From positions 1 through 64,000 of the forward strand of contig CALVAR010000006.1 in NCBI GenBank assembly GCA_944325575.1: a DNA stretch of 64,000 nt, read 5' to 3'. Positions 26,817 through 34,999 of the stretch are shown here, one piece after another. Every line of letters begins with the position of its first letter. Within the stretch, counting starts at the first letter, position 1. A program made the translations under genes and the position numbers. Origin of the DNA: Candidatus Gastranaerophilales bacterium. GTDB lineage: Bacteria; Cyanobacteriota; Vampirovibrionia; Gastranaerophilales; Gastranaerophilaceae. Below the pieces are notes generated by a model. The model did no database searches and was not told where the DNA came from. It worked only from the letters and a program-made list of their open reading frames with translations.

Positions 26817-27488
26817 ATGAGATTATTCAAACCCCACGATTTGCCGGGGACATTAATATGTGTAGAGGGTATAGACGGTTCAGGCAAGTCAACACAGCTG
26901 GCGATTTTGAGAGATTGGCTGAAATCCAAAAATCTCGATGTCATATTTACGGAGTGGAATTCGTCTGACTTGATATCTCAAACTACCAAAAAGGCTAAAA
27001 AGAAAAACCTCCTGAGTCCGAGAACTTTCAGCCTTTTACATGCGGTAGACTTTGCTGACAGACTGGAGCAGATTATTATACCTGCAATGAAAGCTGGATT
27101 TATAGTGCTTGCGGACAGATATGTTTATACGGCATTTGCTCGTGATGTAGCCAGAGGGGTAGATAAAGACTGGGTAAGAAACCTTTACGGTTTTGCCGTA
27201 AAACCGGACTTAACGCTTTATTATAATATCTCTGCGGAGATATCACTCGAGAGAATATGCGCCAATCGTGCACCTTCTTTCTATGAAGCAGGCATGGATT
27301 TAAAACTCAGCAACAACCCGTATAAAAGCTATGTAATATTCCAGAACAGAGTAAATGAAGAATATGCAAATATGGTGGACGAATTCGGTCTGGTAAAAAT
27401 AGATGCAAACAGTACTATTCATGCAAAACAGGTCATATTAAGACAGTATGTCACGGAACTTTTAAGTAAAAAAGGAATAAATATATAA
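26817..27488 (+). CDS. tmk: Thymidylate kinase family protein, paralogue 1
   Basis: A 223-residue P-loop kinase with EGIDGSGKSTQ (17-27) and ADRYVYTAFARD, the DRY-type motif of dTMP kinases. Expected reaction: dTMP to dTDP with ATP. It is followed with a one-base TAATG overlap by a close paralogue of the same size, so only one copy may be the housekeeping Tmk and the other may have another nucleotide or non-nucleotide substrate. The symbol is given to this copy by order only; I cannot say which is the true Tmk. Confidence 0.75.
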   Translation: MRLFKPHDLPGTLICVEGIDGSGKSTQLAILRDWLKSKNLDVIFTEWNSSDLISQTTKKAKKKNLLSPRTFSLLHAVDFADRLEQIIIPAMKAGFIVLADRYVYTAFARDVARGVDKDWVRNLYGFAVKPDLTLYYNISAEISLERICANRAPSFYEAGMDLKLSNNPYKSYVIFQNRVNEEYANMVDEFGLVKIDANSTIHAKQVILRQYVTELLSKKGINI

Positions 27489-28156
27489 TGAGCAGCTGCA
27501 ATACAAACGGACATAAAGGGTTGTTAATAGTAATAGAAGGAACTGACGGTTCCGGTAAATCCACACAGATTGAAAAACTCCGCAGATGGATTGAGGACAA
27601 AAGCTACGGCTGTATGGTCTCTGAGTGGAAAACGTCAAGGCTTATTGCCAATGTTATAGACGATGCAAAAGACAGAAACCTTCTTAATGCTACGACGTTC
27701 AGTCTTTTATATGCGGCAGATTTTGCTGACAGATTGGAAAACACAATTATTCCAGCATTAGATTCCGGATTTGTAGTCCTTTTAGACAGATATACTTATA
27801 CGGCTTTTGCCAGAGATGTAGTAAGAGGACTTAATATGGATTGGGTCAAAAAGTTATATGACTATGCCCCAAAGCCGGATCTTGTGTTTTATCTTGATAT
27901 GCCGATTGATATTCTGCTCAAAAGAGTAATCGGAACAACCGGTTTGGACTATTGGGAATCCGGCAGAGACATAGGTCTCAGTACTGATTTTTATGAAAGT
28001 TTTAAAATTTATCAGGCAAAATGTCTTGAAGAATACAATAAAATGAAAGATGAGTATAATTTTGTCAGCATAGATGGGACACTGCCGAGAGAAGATATTC
28101 ATAACATAATGATAGAACATGTAGAAAAACTGCTAAACACAGGAAAATTGGATTAA
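27488..28156 (+). CDS. Thymidylate kinase family protein, paralogue 2
   Basis: A 222-residue paralogue with EGTDGSGKSTQ (17-27) and LDRYTYTAFARDVVRG. Differences from paralogue 1 cluster in the C-terminal third, including the LID region (VIGTTGLDYWESGRD versus ICANRAPSFYEAGMD), the place where substrate choice and catalysis vary. Translationally coupled to paralogue 1, so the two may act as a heteromer or sequential pair. Convergent with gshA, five bases apart. Confidence 0.72.
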   Translation: MSSCNTNGHKGLLIVIEGTDGSGKSTQIEKLRRWIEDKSYGCMVSEWKTSRLIANVIDDAKDRNLLNATTFSLLYAADFADRLENTIIPALDSGFVVLLDRYTYTAFARDVVRGLNMDWVKKLYDYAPKPDLVFYLDMPIDILLKRVIGTTGLDYWESGRDIGLSTDFYESFKIYQAKCLEEYNKMKDEYNFVSIDGTLPREDIHNIMIEHVEKLLNTGKLD

Positions 28157-28160
28157 GATG

Positions 28161-29522
28161 CTATTTAAGTACGGAATATTCAACAAGTTTTGAGATATTT
28201 CCATTCCATTCTTTTTCCCATTTATCAATAATAATATCGGCAGGAGTCAGACCTTTATTGATATTTTCCATTAACGGCTCAAGCAGTCTTTCTTCTGATT
28301 TGCCGTAAGTTTTTAAGCTGTTATAAGAAACAGATATAATTTCTTTTGCTATATCTTTTAATTGATATCCGTTAATTTCCATATCCAGTGCATATTTGGG
28401 CGTTTCGTTTCTCAGATATTCAAAATCCGAATATGTAAAACCTTGTAACAAAGCTTCCGTTGATTCCATTGCATCGGCGTTGTATATAAGCCCCTTCCAT
28501 AAAGCAGGAACAGAACATATTAATGAAGATCTTTGATTATCATGGTTTCTTATTTCTATATAACTTTTAAATCTTACATCCGGAAAATACAGGCTAAGAT
28601 GAGTTTCCCAGTCCTGTTTGTTTGCAGCAAATCCCTGCCAGCCGTATTTTAAAAACTGCCTGAATGTAATATTCTCAGTCTTTAGTGCAGTTTTCTTTCC
28701 ATTTATGAATCTTTCTATAAAAATCATAGGAACATCAAGCAAAATTTCTGTATAACCATCAAAAGAGAATTCGCCTGTAAATACCTTTTCACTCACAAGC
28801 CCGCAGCGGTCATTATCAGTCTCCAGCCAGCTTGCAGCCCTGTTTGATTTATATTTTGTTAATTTTCCAGCTCTCACCGGTGAATTTGCAAACATTGCAC
28901 TAACTATCGGTGAAAGCTTTAACGCAAAAGCGAACTTTTTCATTGCATCTTCCTGCGAAGAATAATCAAAGCTGGATTGTATTCCTGCTGTTTCTCTCAT
29001 CATAATAAGAGGTTTTTTTGCAACGGTCGGAAGATATTTAGTCATATATTCGTAGCGTTTTTTGGGGATAATATTTATTTTATCAAATGTGGAAACGGGC
29101 TGGATACCATATCCCAGCCAGCATATACCAAAGTTTTCAGCAATTTCGGCTGTTTCTTTATTATAAATATCAAGATATTGTTTTACATCACAAAGATTAT
29201 CCGAAGGAATAAGGCTCAATTCAGTTTGTGAACCGGGCTCCAGAGATATTACTCCGTCTTTATCAGACAGCCCCAGAATGGAATTGTTTTCATACACAGG
29301 CTGTTTGTTGTTCTTTTTATAAGACTGCAAAAATTTTGCAACATCATAATAAGATGCAGCTTTATAATCATGTATTTTTACAGGCAGTTTTTCAAACTCA
29401 ACGCCGGTACGTTTTTGTGCAACAATATCAGACATTTTTATTCCATCCCAAAACACCTGCGCCAATTGGGATTTTGAGGTTATAATATTTTCCTGTAATT
29501 CTACTTTTGTGTGATTTAGCAT
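28161..29522 (-). CDS. gshA: Glutamate-cysteine ligase
   Basis: A 453-residue ligase of the GCS2 family, plant/alphaproteobacterial type, making gamma-glutamylcysteine. GYGIQPVST, MRETAGIQSSFDY, and the DWETHLSLYFPDVRFKSYIE segment with EIRNHD are characteristic of this branch. It follows gshB by six bases on the same strand, so both glutathione steps are one operon in the order gshB-gshA. Confidence 0.9.
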   Translation of the reverse strand: MLNHTKVELQENIITSKSQLAQVFWDGIKMSDIVAQKRTGVEFEKLPVKIHDYKAASYYDVAKFLQSYKKNNKQPVYENNSILGLSDKDGVISLEPGSQTELSLIPSDNLCDVKQYLDIYNKETAEIAENFGICWLGYGIQPVSTFDKINIIPKKRYEYMTKYLPTVAKKPLIMMRETAGIQSSFDYSSQEDAMKKFAFALKLSPIVSAMFANSPVRAGKLTKYKSNRAASWLETDNDRCGLVSEKVFTGEFSFDGYTEILLDVPMIFIERFINGKKTALKTENITFRQFLKYGWQGFAANKQDWETHLSLYFPDVRFKSYIEIRNHDNQRSSLICSVPALWKGLIYNADAMESTEALLQGFTYSDFEYLRNETPKYALDMEINGYQLKDIAKEIISVSYNSLKTYGKSEERLLEPLMENINKGLTPADIIIDKWEKEWNGNISKLVEYSVLK

Positions 29523-29528
29523 AACAAT

Positions 29529-30527
29529 TTAACACAACTGGGGTATATCAATTTTGCCCTGTTTAAGTTCAATAAGATTAATTAATTTTTCCATTAAGAT
29601 ATCCTGAAAACGTTCATTATTATGGGCATTTATCTCTCGTATAAAATAGCAGGGGCTTGTAACATTTATTTCCATTATCTTGCCGTCTGCAACATCCAGC
29701 CCTGCCATATAAAGCTCTACTGCATTTAAATGTTTGGCAACATGCAGCGCCATTTCTTTTTCTTCCTTTGTAAGCTTTGCTGTTTCAAAATATTTGTCCG
29801 AATGCATGCTGAATTTAAAATCATCTTTGCCCGGAAGTTTTATTATACATTCATCAAAGACGTGTTCTCCGACAATCAAAATACGTTTGTCTCCGTATTT
29901 GGCTCCTTCAAGATATTCCTGCACCATAACCATAGTTTTGCCGTTATTGGTAAGATTTTTTATAATAGCATTGATATTCTTTTCTTCCGTATCAAGGTAA
30001 TACACACCTCCGCCAAAACACTGGTTCAAAGGTTTTATGATAGCTTTTTTGTGCTCTCTGACAAAAGCTTTTATATCATCGGAATTTGTTGTAACAATAT
30101 TTTTAGGAGCATATTCCTCAAAATAATTTAAATGGAACTTTTCGTTAAAATTTTTAATCGCAACAGGATTATTGATTACTATAGTTCTTTCGGAATCTAC
30201 AAAATCAAAGACGTTGCACGCATTTATATAGTCAATATCCACAGGCGGATCCGGACGGAAAAATACTATATCAAAATGTTCTATAATATATCTTTGGGGC
30301 TCTTCTTTTTTATAAAAAATATTATTGTCTTTCAGGCAGGTTTCATAACAAACGGCAAAAGCTGTTTTGCCCTCTGTATACAAGCCTCCTTTTACAGCAG
30401 TATAAACTTCATAATCTCTTTGCAAAAACTCTTTTATCAACCAGAAGTTTGTTACAAGATCATTAAACTCAAAATATTTGAGCTCCAAATCATCAATAAT
30501 AAAAAGAATAGATTGTTTTAAAGGCAT
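29529..30527 (-). CDS. gshB: Glutathione synthetase
   Basis: A 332-residue ATP-grasp enzyme joining glycine to gamma-glutamylcysteine. FFRPDPPVDIDYI near residue 90 is a GshB hallmark; KPLNQCFGGGVY carries the ATP-grasp lysine and glycine loop; VQEYLEGAKYGDKRILIV and the C-terminal EINVTSPCYF complete the active site. First gene of the gshB-gshA operon and divergent from the glyoxalase gene. Confidence 0.93.
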   Translation of the reverse strand: MPLKQSILFIIDDLELKYFEFNDLVTNFWLIKEFLQRDYEVYTAVKGGLYTEGKTAFAVCYETCLKDNNIFYKKEEPQRYIIEHFDIVFFRPDPPVDIDYINACNVFDFVDSERTIVINNPVAIKNFNEKFHLNYFEEYAPKNIVTTNSDDIKAFVREHKKAIIKPLNQCFGGGVYYLDTEEKNINAIIKNLTNNGKTMVMVQEYLEGAKYGDKRILIVGEHVFDECIIKLPGKDDFKFSMHSDKYFETAKLTKEEKEMALHVAKHLNAVELYMAGLDVADGKIMEINVTSPCYFIREINAHNNERFQDILMEKLINLIELKQGKIDIPQLC

Positions 30528-30680
30528 AAAATTGCTCCCTATACAAATATATCAATTAAAGTAAAAATTACAATGATATAATATGATTAAGCCGCATGCT
30601 TATTCTATCTGGCCAACAGTCTGTGTTAATTTTAAAATATTTATAAAAATTTATGTAATTAGAAAGAAAAAGGAGAAAAA

Positions 30681-31058
30681 ATGAAACTTCTACACGCAAT
30701 GATAAGAGTAAAAAATATAGAAGACTCTATGAAATTTTATACAGAACTTTTGGGATTGAAAAAAACTCACGAGATTAAACTAGATGACTGTATTTTACAC
30801 TTTTTAAAAGGCGAAGATTCTGATTTTGAAATCGAATTAACACAAAATTTTGAAAACCCCGAAGAAGGATATAAAAACGGCAATGCTTTCGGACATTTTG
30901 CACTGGAAACAAAAGATATGGATGAATTTGATAAAAAGTTTAAAGCTTTTGGCGGCGAATATCTATACGAACCTTATATTATGGAAGAAGCGCAATCTAA
31001 AATCGCTTTTATAAAAGATCCTGACGGAAATGAAATTGAAATTATTCAAAAATTATAA
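30681..31058 (+). CDS. gloA: Lactoylglutathione lyase (glyoxalase I)
   Basis: A 125-residue vicinal-oxygen-chelate enzyme converting the methylglyoxal-glutathione hemithioacetal to S-lactoylglutathione. Predicted metal ligands are H5, E52, H72 and E120, in the spacing of the short nickel-type bacterial enzyme. The divergent gshBA operon supplies the cofactor. Strong AAGGAG at about 30670. No glyoxalase II gene is in the window. Confidence 0.92.
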   Translation: MKLLHAMIRVKNIEDSMKFYTELLGLKKTHEIKLDDCILHFLKGEDSDFEIELTQNFENPEEGYKNGNAFGHFALETKDMDEFDKKFKAFGGEYLYEPYIMEEAQSKIAFIKDPDGNEIEIIQKL

Positions 31059-31137
31059 ATTATATAGCTTCCGGACATTTAAGTTTTTTCTTGAGCAGAG
31101 ATAATATAATTAACCGAAACAATAAAAGGAGAGAAAA

Positions 31138-32670
31138 ATGACGGACAATAAAAGAGTGTTGTTGTGTATTATGGACGGTTGGGGAATAAATACAAACTGT
31201 CCTAAAGATGCAACAAAAACAGCAAATACACCTAACTTTGACAAATTAAAAGAAACAGAAAAATATACTCAGATAAATGCCTCCGGTGAATATGTCGGTC
31301 TTCCTGACGGACAGATGGGCAACTCGGAAGTAGGACACCTGAACCTGGGTGCCGGTCGTGTCGTTTATCAGGATTTAACAAGAATCAACAAAGAAATCAG
31401 AGAAGGAAAATTCTTTGAAAATAAAGAGTTTAGAGCTGCTATTGAACATGCAAAGAAAAATAATTCTTCACTTCACCTCTACGGGCTTGTTTCTACAGGC
31501 GGTGTACACAGCTCATTTGACCATGTTAAAGCTTTAGTAAAAATGGCTGCTGAAAACGGACTTAAAAAAGTTTATGTACACGCTTTCTTAGACGGAAGAG
31601 ACACACCTCCTAAGAGTGCCGTAGAATTTCTTGCGGAACTTGAAGAAGAACTGAAAAAATATAATCTGCCTCAAATTGCAACAATCTCTGGCAGATACTG
31701 GGCTATGGACAGAGACAACCGCTGGGAAAGAGTTGAAAAAGCATACAATGCATTGCTTCTCGGTGAAGGAATACAGGCAGCAAACTCTGAGGAAGCAATC
31801 AAAGCTTCTTATGACAAAGATGTTACGGATGAGTTTGTCGAACCCACCATTACAAATTCTGATCCTGACTCCCGTATAAAAGACAATGATTCTATTATCT
31901 TCTTTAACTACAGACCGGACAGAGCCAGAGAAATTACACGTGCTATGACTTTTGAAAACTTTGACGGATTTCAAAGAAAAGCAGTAAGAAAAAATCTTTA
32001 CTATGTTTGTATGGCACAGTATGATGAAACTTTCCCTCTGCCGATAGCATATCCGCCGGAAAAACTTACAAACATTCTGGGTGATGTGCTTGATGCAAAC
32101 GGTATCAAACAGTTTAGAACAGCAGAAACAGAAAAGTATGCTCATATCACATTCTTCTTCAACGGCGGAGAAGAAAAATCCGGCAAACTGGAAACAAGAG
32201 CACTCGTTGCTTCTCCAAAAGTTGCAACTTATGACCTTCAGCCGGAAATGAGCGCACCTCAGGTTTGCGAAAACGTGCTAAAAGCGCTTGACAATCCGGA
32301 ATACGGATTTATTCTTGTAAATTTTGCAAATCCGGATATGGTCGGTCACACAGGTGTATTTGAGGCAGCGGTTAAGGCTTGTGAAACCGTTGATACTTGT
32401 GTCGGTAAAATTGCACAAAAAGCAAAAGAAAACAATGTTATTATGCTTTTAACAGCCGATCACGGAAACTCTGAGTGTATGGAAGATCCGAATACTCACG
32501 CACCGTTTACGGCTCATACAACAAACCCTGTTCCGTTTATATTAATTAACGGAAACGGCAAATATGAACTCAAAGAAACAGGTGCTTTGTGTGACGTTGC
32601 ACCTACTGTTTTGCAGCTTCTTGGTATAAAACAGCCGGAAGAAATGACAGGACATTCTTTGATTAAATAG
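31138..32670 (+). CDS. gpmI: 2,3-bisphosphoglycerate-independent phosphoglycerate mutase
   Basis: A 510-residue alkaline-phosphatase-superfamily mutase interconverting 3- and 2-phosphoglycerate. D13 in LLCIMDGWGIN and catalytic S63 in GQMGNSEVGHLN bind the two metals with the later ADHGN and HTTNPVPF segments. Full length, own AAAGGAGAG ribosome site and a TATAAT about 40 bases upstream; appears monocistronic. Confidence 0.97.
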   Translation: MTDNKRVLLCIMDGWGINTNCPKDATKTANTPNFDKLKETEKYTQINASGEYVGLPDGQMGNSEVGHLNLGAGRVVYQDLTRINKEIREGKFFENKEFRAAIEHAKKNNSSLHLYGLVSTGGVHSSFDHVKALVKMAAENGLKKVYVHAFLDGRDTPPKSAVEFLAELEEELKKYNLPQIATISGRYWAMDRDNRWERVEKAYNALLLGEGIQAANSEEAIKASYDKDVTDEFVEPTITNSDPDSRIKDNDSIIFFNYRPDRAREITRAMTFENFDGFQRKAVRKNLYYVCMAQYDETFPLPIAYPPEKLTNILGDVLDANGIKQFRTAETEKYAHITFFFNGGEEKSGKLETRALVASPKVATYDLQPEMSAPQVCENVLKALDNPEYGFILVNFANPDMVGHTGVFEAAVKACETVDTCVGKIAQKAKENNVIMLLTADHGNSECMEDPNTHAPFTAHTTNPVPFILINGNGKYELKETGALCDVAPTVLQLLGIKQPEEMTGHSLIK

Positions 32671-32760
32671 TTAACTTTTGTTAAAAAAATAAATAGAAAT
32701 ATCAAATTGCATTATTTACAAACTTATTCTTATTGCAAAGAGAAAAAAGGACAGTAAATA

Positions 32761-34017
32761 ATGCAATTTTCTTATTCAATTACCACAAAACCCGCTGTAT
32801 CTTTGTTAAATACAAAACAGTACACAGCGGAGAGGAGTCAGGATACAGAAATTGGACAAAATAATACAATAAAACCGGTACAAAAGTTTTATGCACAAAA
32901 TCTTGCTGCTTTGGGCGTAAATTTTAAAGGAAGCAATGATAATCAAAAAACTCTGGAACAATTACGTAATGAATATACATGGTATGTAAATGCTGATCAT
33001 ACAAAACCGCTTGATGCTTTTTTAAAAATAAAAACTGATAAAGAAAATATGAACAAGCTTTTCTGCAGTATATTGAAAGATTCCGATTTAAGTTATAACC
33101 TTATTAACGATATTGCCGGAAGAGCAAGAGACTCTAAAAGAAATTATAAAATACTGAAAGAGCTTTTGGGAGAAAACTCTGATAATTTAAAATTTTTCCT
33201 GCCTAGTAATCCATACAGCAAGGCATTTGAATCTTATATGGACAAAAGATACAATGATGCCAAATGTGTTGAATCTTTATTAAAATTGAGACCGGACTGG
33301 AGAGAATCTGCACTAATCGGCAAATATAAGCAGCTGTATGGTACGGAATCTTTGAAAATAGGTAATTTACCGGATGAATTTAAAAACGGAGTATTTGAAC
33401 AAATTTATGACTATTTAAAAACATACTGTCAGTTTAGCGGATATAAAACCAGTGAAGAAATTCCGCCACTTAAAATTGGTAACAAAGAATACCATTTTGA
33501 ATATTTTACTGAGGGTAAAACTGATAAAAATGTATTTGGTGTATATACACCAGAGAAAAAATATGTATTTAAAATGGCAGAAGAAAGCAAAAAAAGTCTG
33601 AATAAACCCTTTTCATTGGGTGCACTTGCTTTAATAGATTCTTATCTGACGTTAAATAATTGCAGAAATATTGCACCGTTATATTATTATGATCATGACA
33701 GAAACACTTGTATATACAAATACCAGGATCATAATTCTGTCCATCGTAAATTAACAACGCCTAGCGAGGTAAACAGCTTTATGCCGGATTTTGAGGCATT
33801 AGGTATGTGCTATAACGATACAATAGGACATGACAACTATTTTCTTTCCGACAGAGACTGTGAATTATCTCCTGAAATGCAATGTTCTGTGTCTTCTCTT
33901 CCATCAAAAGAGTTGATATCAGTAGACAATGACCATGTAACGTTTTCATCTCCGTTTATGTTATTAGTGACAAAATACAATACTCCATTACCAAATGCGA
34001 TGCAAACGGCATTTTAG
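32761..34017 (+). CDS. Unknown protein with NFKG motif and kinase-like features
   Basis: A 418-residue protein that I do not recognise. The first 60 residues are polar and disordered, ending in VNFKGSNDNQ (NFKG at 54-57). The C-terminal half has features reminiscent of protein-kinase-like folds: K271 in YVFKMAEE as a possible beta-3 lysine, a hinge-like CIYKYQDH, and YNDTIGHDNYF (351-361) as a possible catalytic loop with D353. The D-to-N spacing is one longer than usual and no clear DFG follows. Effector, pseudokinase or phosphotransferase are guesses. Confidence 0.6.
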   Translation: MQFSYSITTKPAVSLLNTKQYTAERSQDTEIGQNNTIKPVQKFYAQNLAALGVNFKGSNDNQKTLEQLRNEYTWYVNADHTKPLDAFLKIKTDKENMNKLFCSILKDSDLSYNLINDIAGRARDSKRNYKILKELLGENSDNLKFFLPSNPYSKAFESYMDKRYNDAKCVESLLKLRPDWRESALIGKYKQLYGTESLKIGNLPDEFKNGVFEQIYDYLKTYCQFSGYKTSEEIPPLKIGNKEYHFEYFTEGKTDKNVFGVYTPEKKYVFKMAEESKKSLNKPFSLGALALIDSYLTLNNCRNIAPLYYYDHDRNTCIYKYQDHNSVHRKLTTPSEVNSFMPDFEALGMCYNDTIGHDNYFLSDRDCELSPEMQCSVSSLPSKELISVDNDHVTFSSPFMLLVTKYNTPLPNAMQTAF

Positions 34018-34061
34018 CGTGGCATGTGTCTTCTTTATATAGAACGATAATATAAAGTAAA

Positions 34062-34090
34062 TTGACAATGAATTATATACTCTTTAATAT
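34062..34090 (+). promoter_or_regulatory. Promoter of acsDC, probably leaderless
   Basis: TTGACA (34062-34067), exactly 17 bases, TAATAT (34085-34090). The ATG of acsD begins seven bases after the -10 hexamer, so transcription should start at or next to the start codon. No Shine-Dalgarno precedes the gene. Confidence 0.6.
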
Positions 34091-34096
34091 TATTTT

Positions 34097-34999
34097 ATGC
34101 ATAAATCAGACTCAATTTTTGTAGATTTTAATATTAAAGAAAAAATCAGAAAAACGGAAATTGCCGGAGCAGAAATAGGCGGTGCCGCATCATTTCCTTT
34201 TATGAAAGAAAATGACAATCCCGCTAAACCTCTTATTGCACTGGAAATTCCGTATAACATTGACGAGGGTTATCCGGATATAATAAAAGAAAAATGGCGG
34301 GGCAAATCACTTCCGCAAATACTTGAAGAAGCAGACAGCTCTAATGCGGATATAATTTCCATAAAATTTAATATTTCTGAAAATTTATTAAATGAAAAAA
34401 TATCAGAAATCAAAGATTTTTTAAAAAATATTGCTTCCAAAATCAAAAAAACTTTGATTTTGCGCGGTGCCAATAACAATAGTATTGATGTAAAACTTAT
34501 ACCGGTACTTGCCCAAAATGCGCCTAAAGAAAGCATAATCGCCTTTGCCGATGAAGAAACTTATGAACAGATAGTTCCTTATGTGACAAAGTATAACCAT
34601 ATACTGGTACTAAGAACACCTATTGATATAAATCTGGCAAAAGAGTTGAATATACTATCAATAGATAAAGGCATGAGCCCTGACAGGATACTTATTGATC
34701 CTGATATGGGCGGACTCGGCTACGGATTGGATTATGGATACAGTATTATAGAAAAAATTAAACAGGCGGCATTTGATGGAGATACAATGCTCAATATGCC
34801 GATAATTGCATTCATAGGTGAAGAATCCTACCGTGCAAAAGAGGCAAAAACAGATTCCTTTGAAAAAAACTGGGGAGATTATAAAGAAAGATCCTCCATG
34901 TGGGAAATATCGGGTGCAGCAGCAATGATTAGTGCGGGAGCAGACATAGTTGTTTTATGGAATCCTGAAAGTATAAAAGTGTTAAAAGGGATAATATAG
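34097..34999 (+). CDS. acsD: Corrinoid iron-sulfur protein small subunit (CODH/ACS delta-like)
   Basis: A 300-residue TIM-barrel protein of the CdhD/AcsD family, the small subunit of the corrinoid iron-sulfur protein that carries a methyl group in the Wood-Ljungdahl pathway. ISIKFNIS, ILRGANNNSID, DRILIDPDMGGLGYGLDYGYS and MPIIAFIGEESYRAKEAK match the family order, and WEISGAAAMISAGADIVVLWNPES closes the barrel. One-base overlap with acsC (TAGTG). No acetyl-CoA synthase, CO dehydrogenase or AcsE gene is near, so the pair may serve another methyl transfer. Confidence 0.85.
   Translation: MHKSDSIFVDFNIKEKIRKTEIAGAEIGGAASFPFMKENDNPAKPLIALEIPYNIDEGYPDIIKEKWRGKSLPQILEEADSSNADIISIKFNISENLLNEKISEIKDFLKNIASKIKKTLILRGANNNSIDVKLIPVLAQNAPKESIIAFADEETYEQIVPYVTKYNHILVLRTPIDINLAKELNILSIDKGMSPDRILIDPDMGGLGYGLDYGYSIIEKIKQAAFDGDTMLNMPIIAFIGEESYRAKEAKTDSFEKNWGDYKERSSMWEISGAAAMISAGADIVVLWNPESIKVLKGII

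Noticed and set aside
31588-32145. 185-residue frame opposite gpmI
   Set aside because: Lies wholly within a well-identified core gene on the other strand; Cys/Phe-rich nonsense composition.
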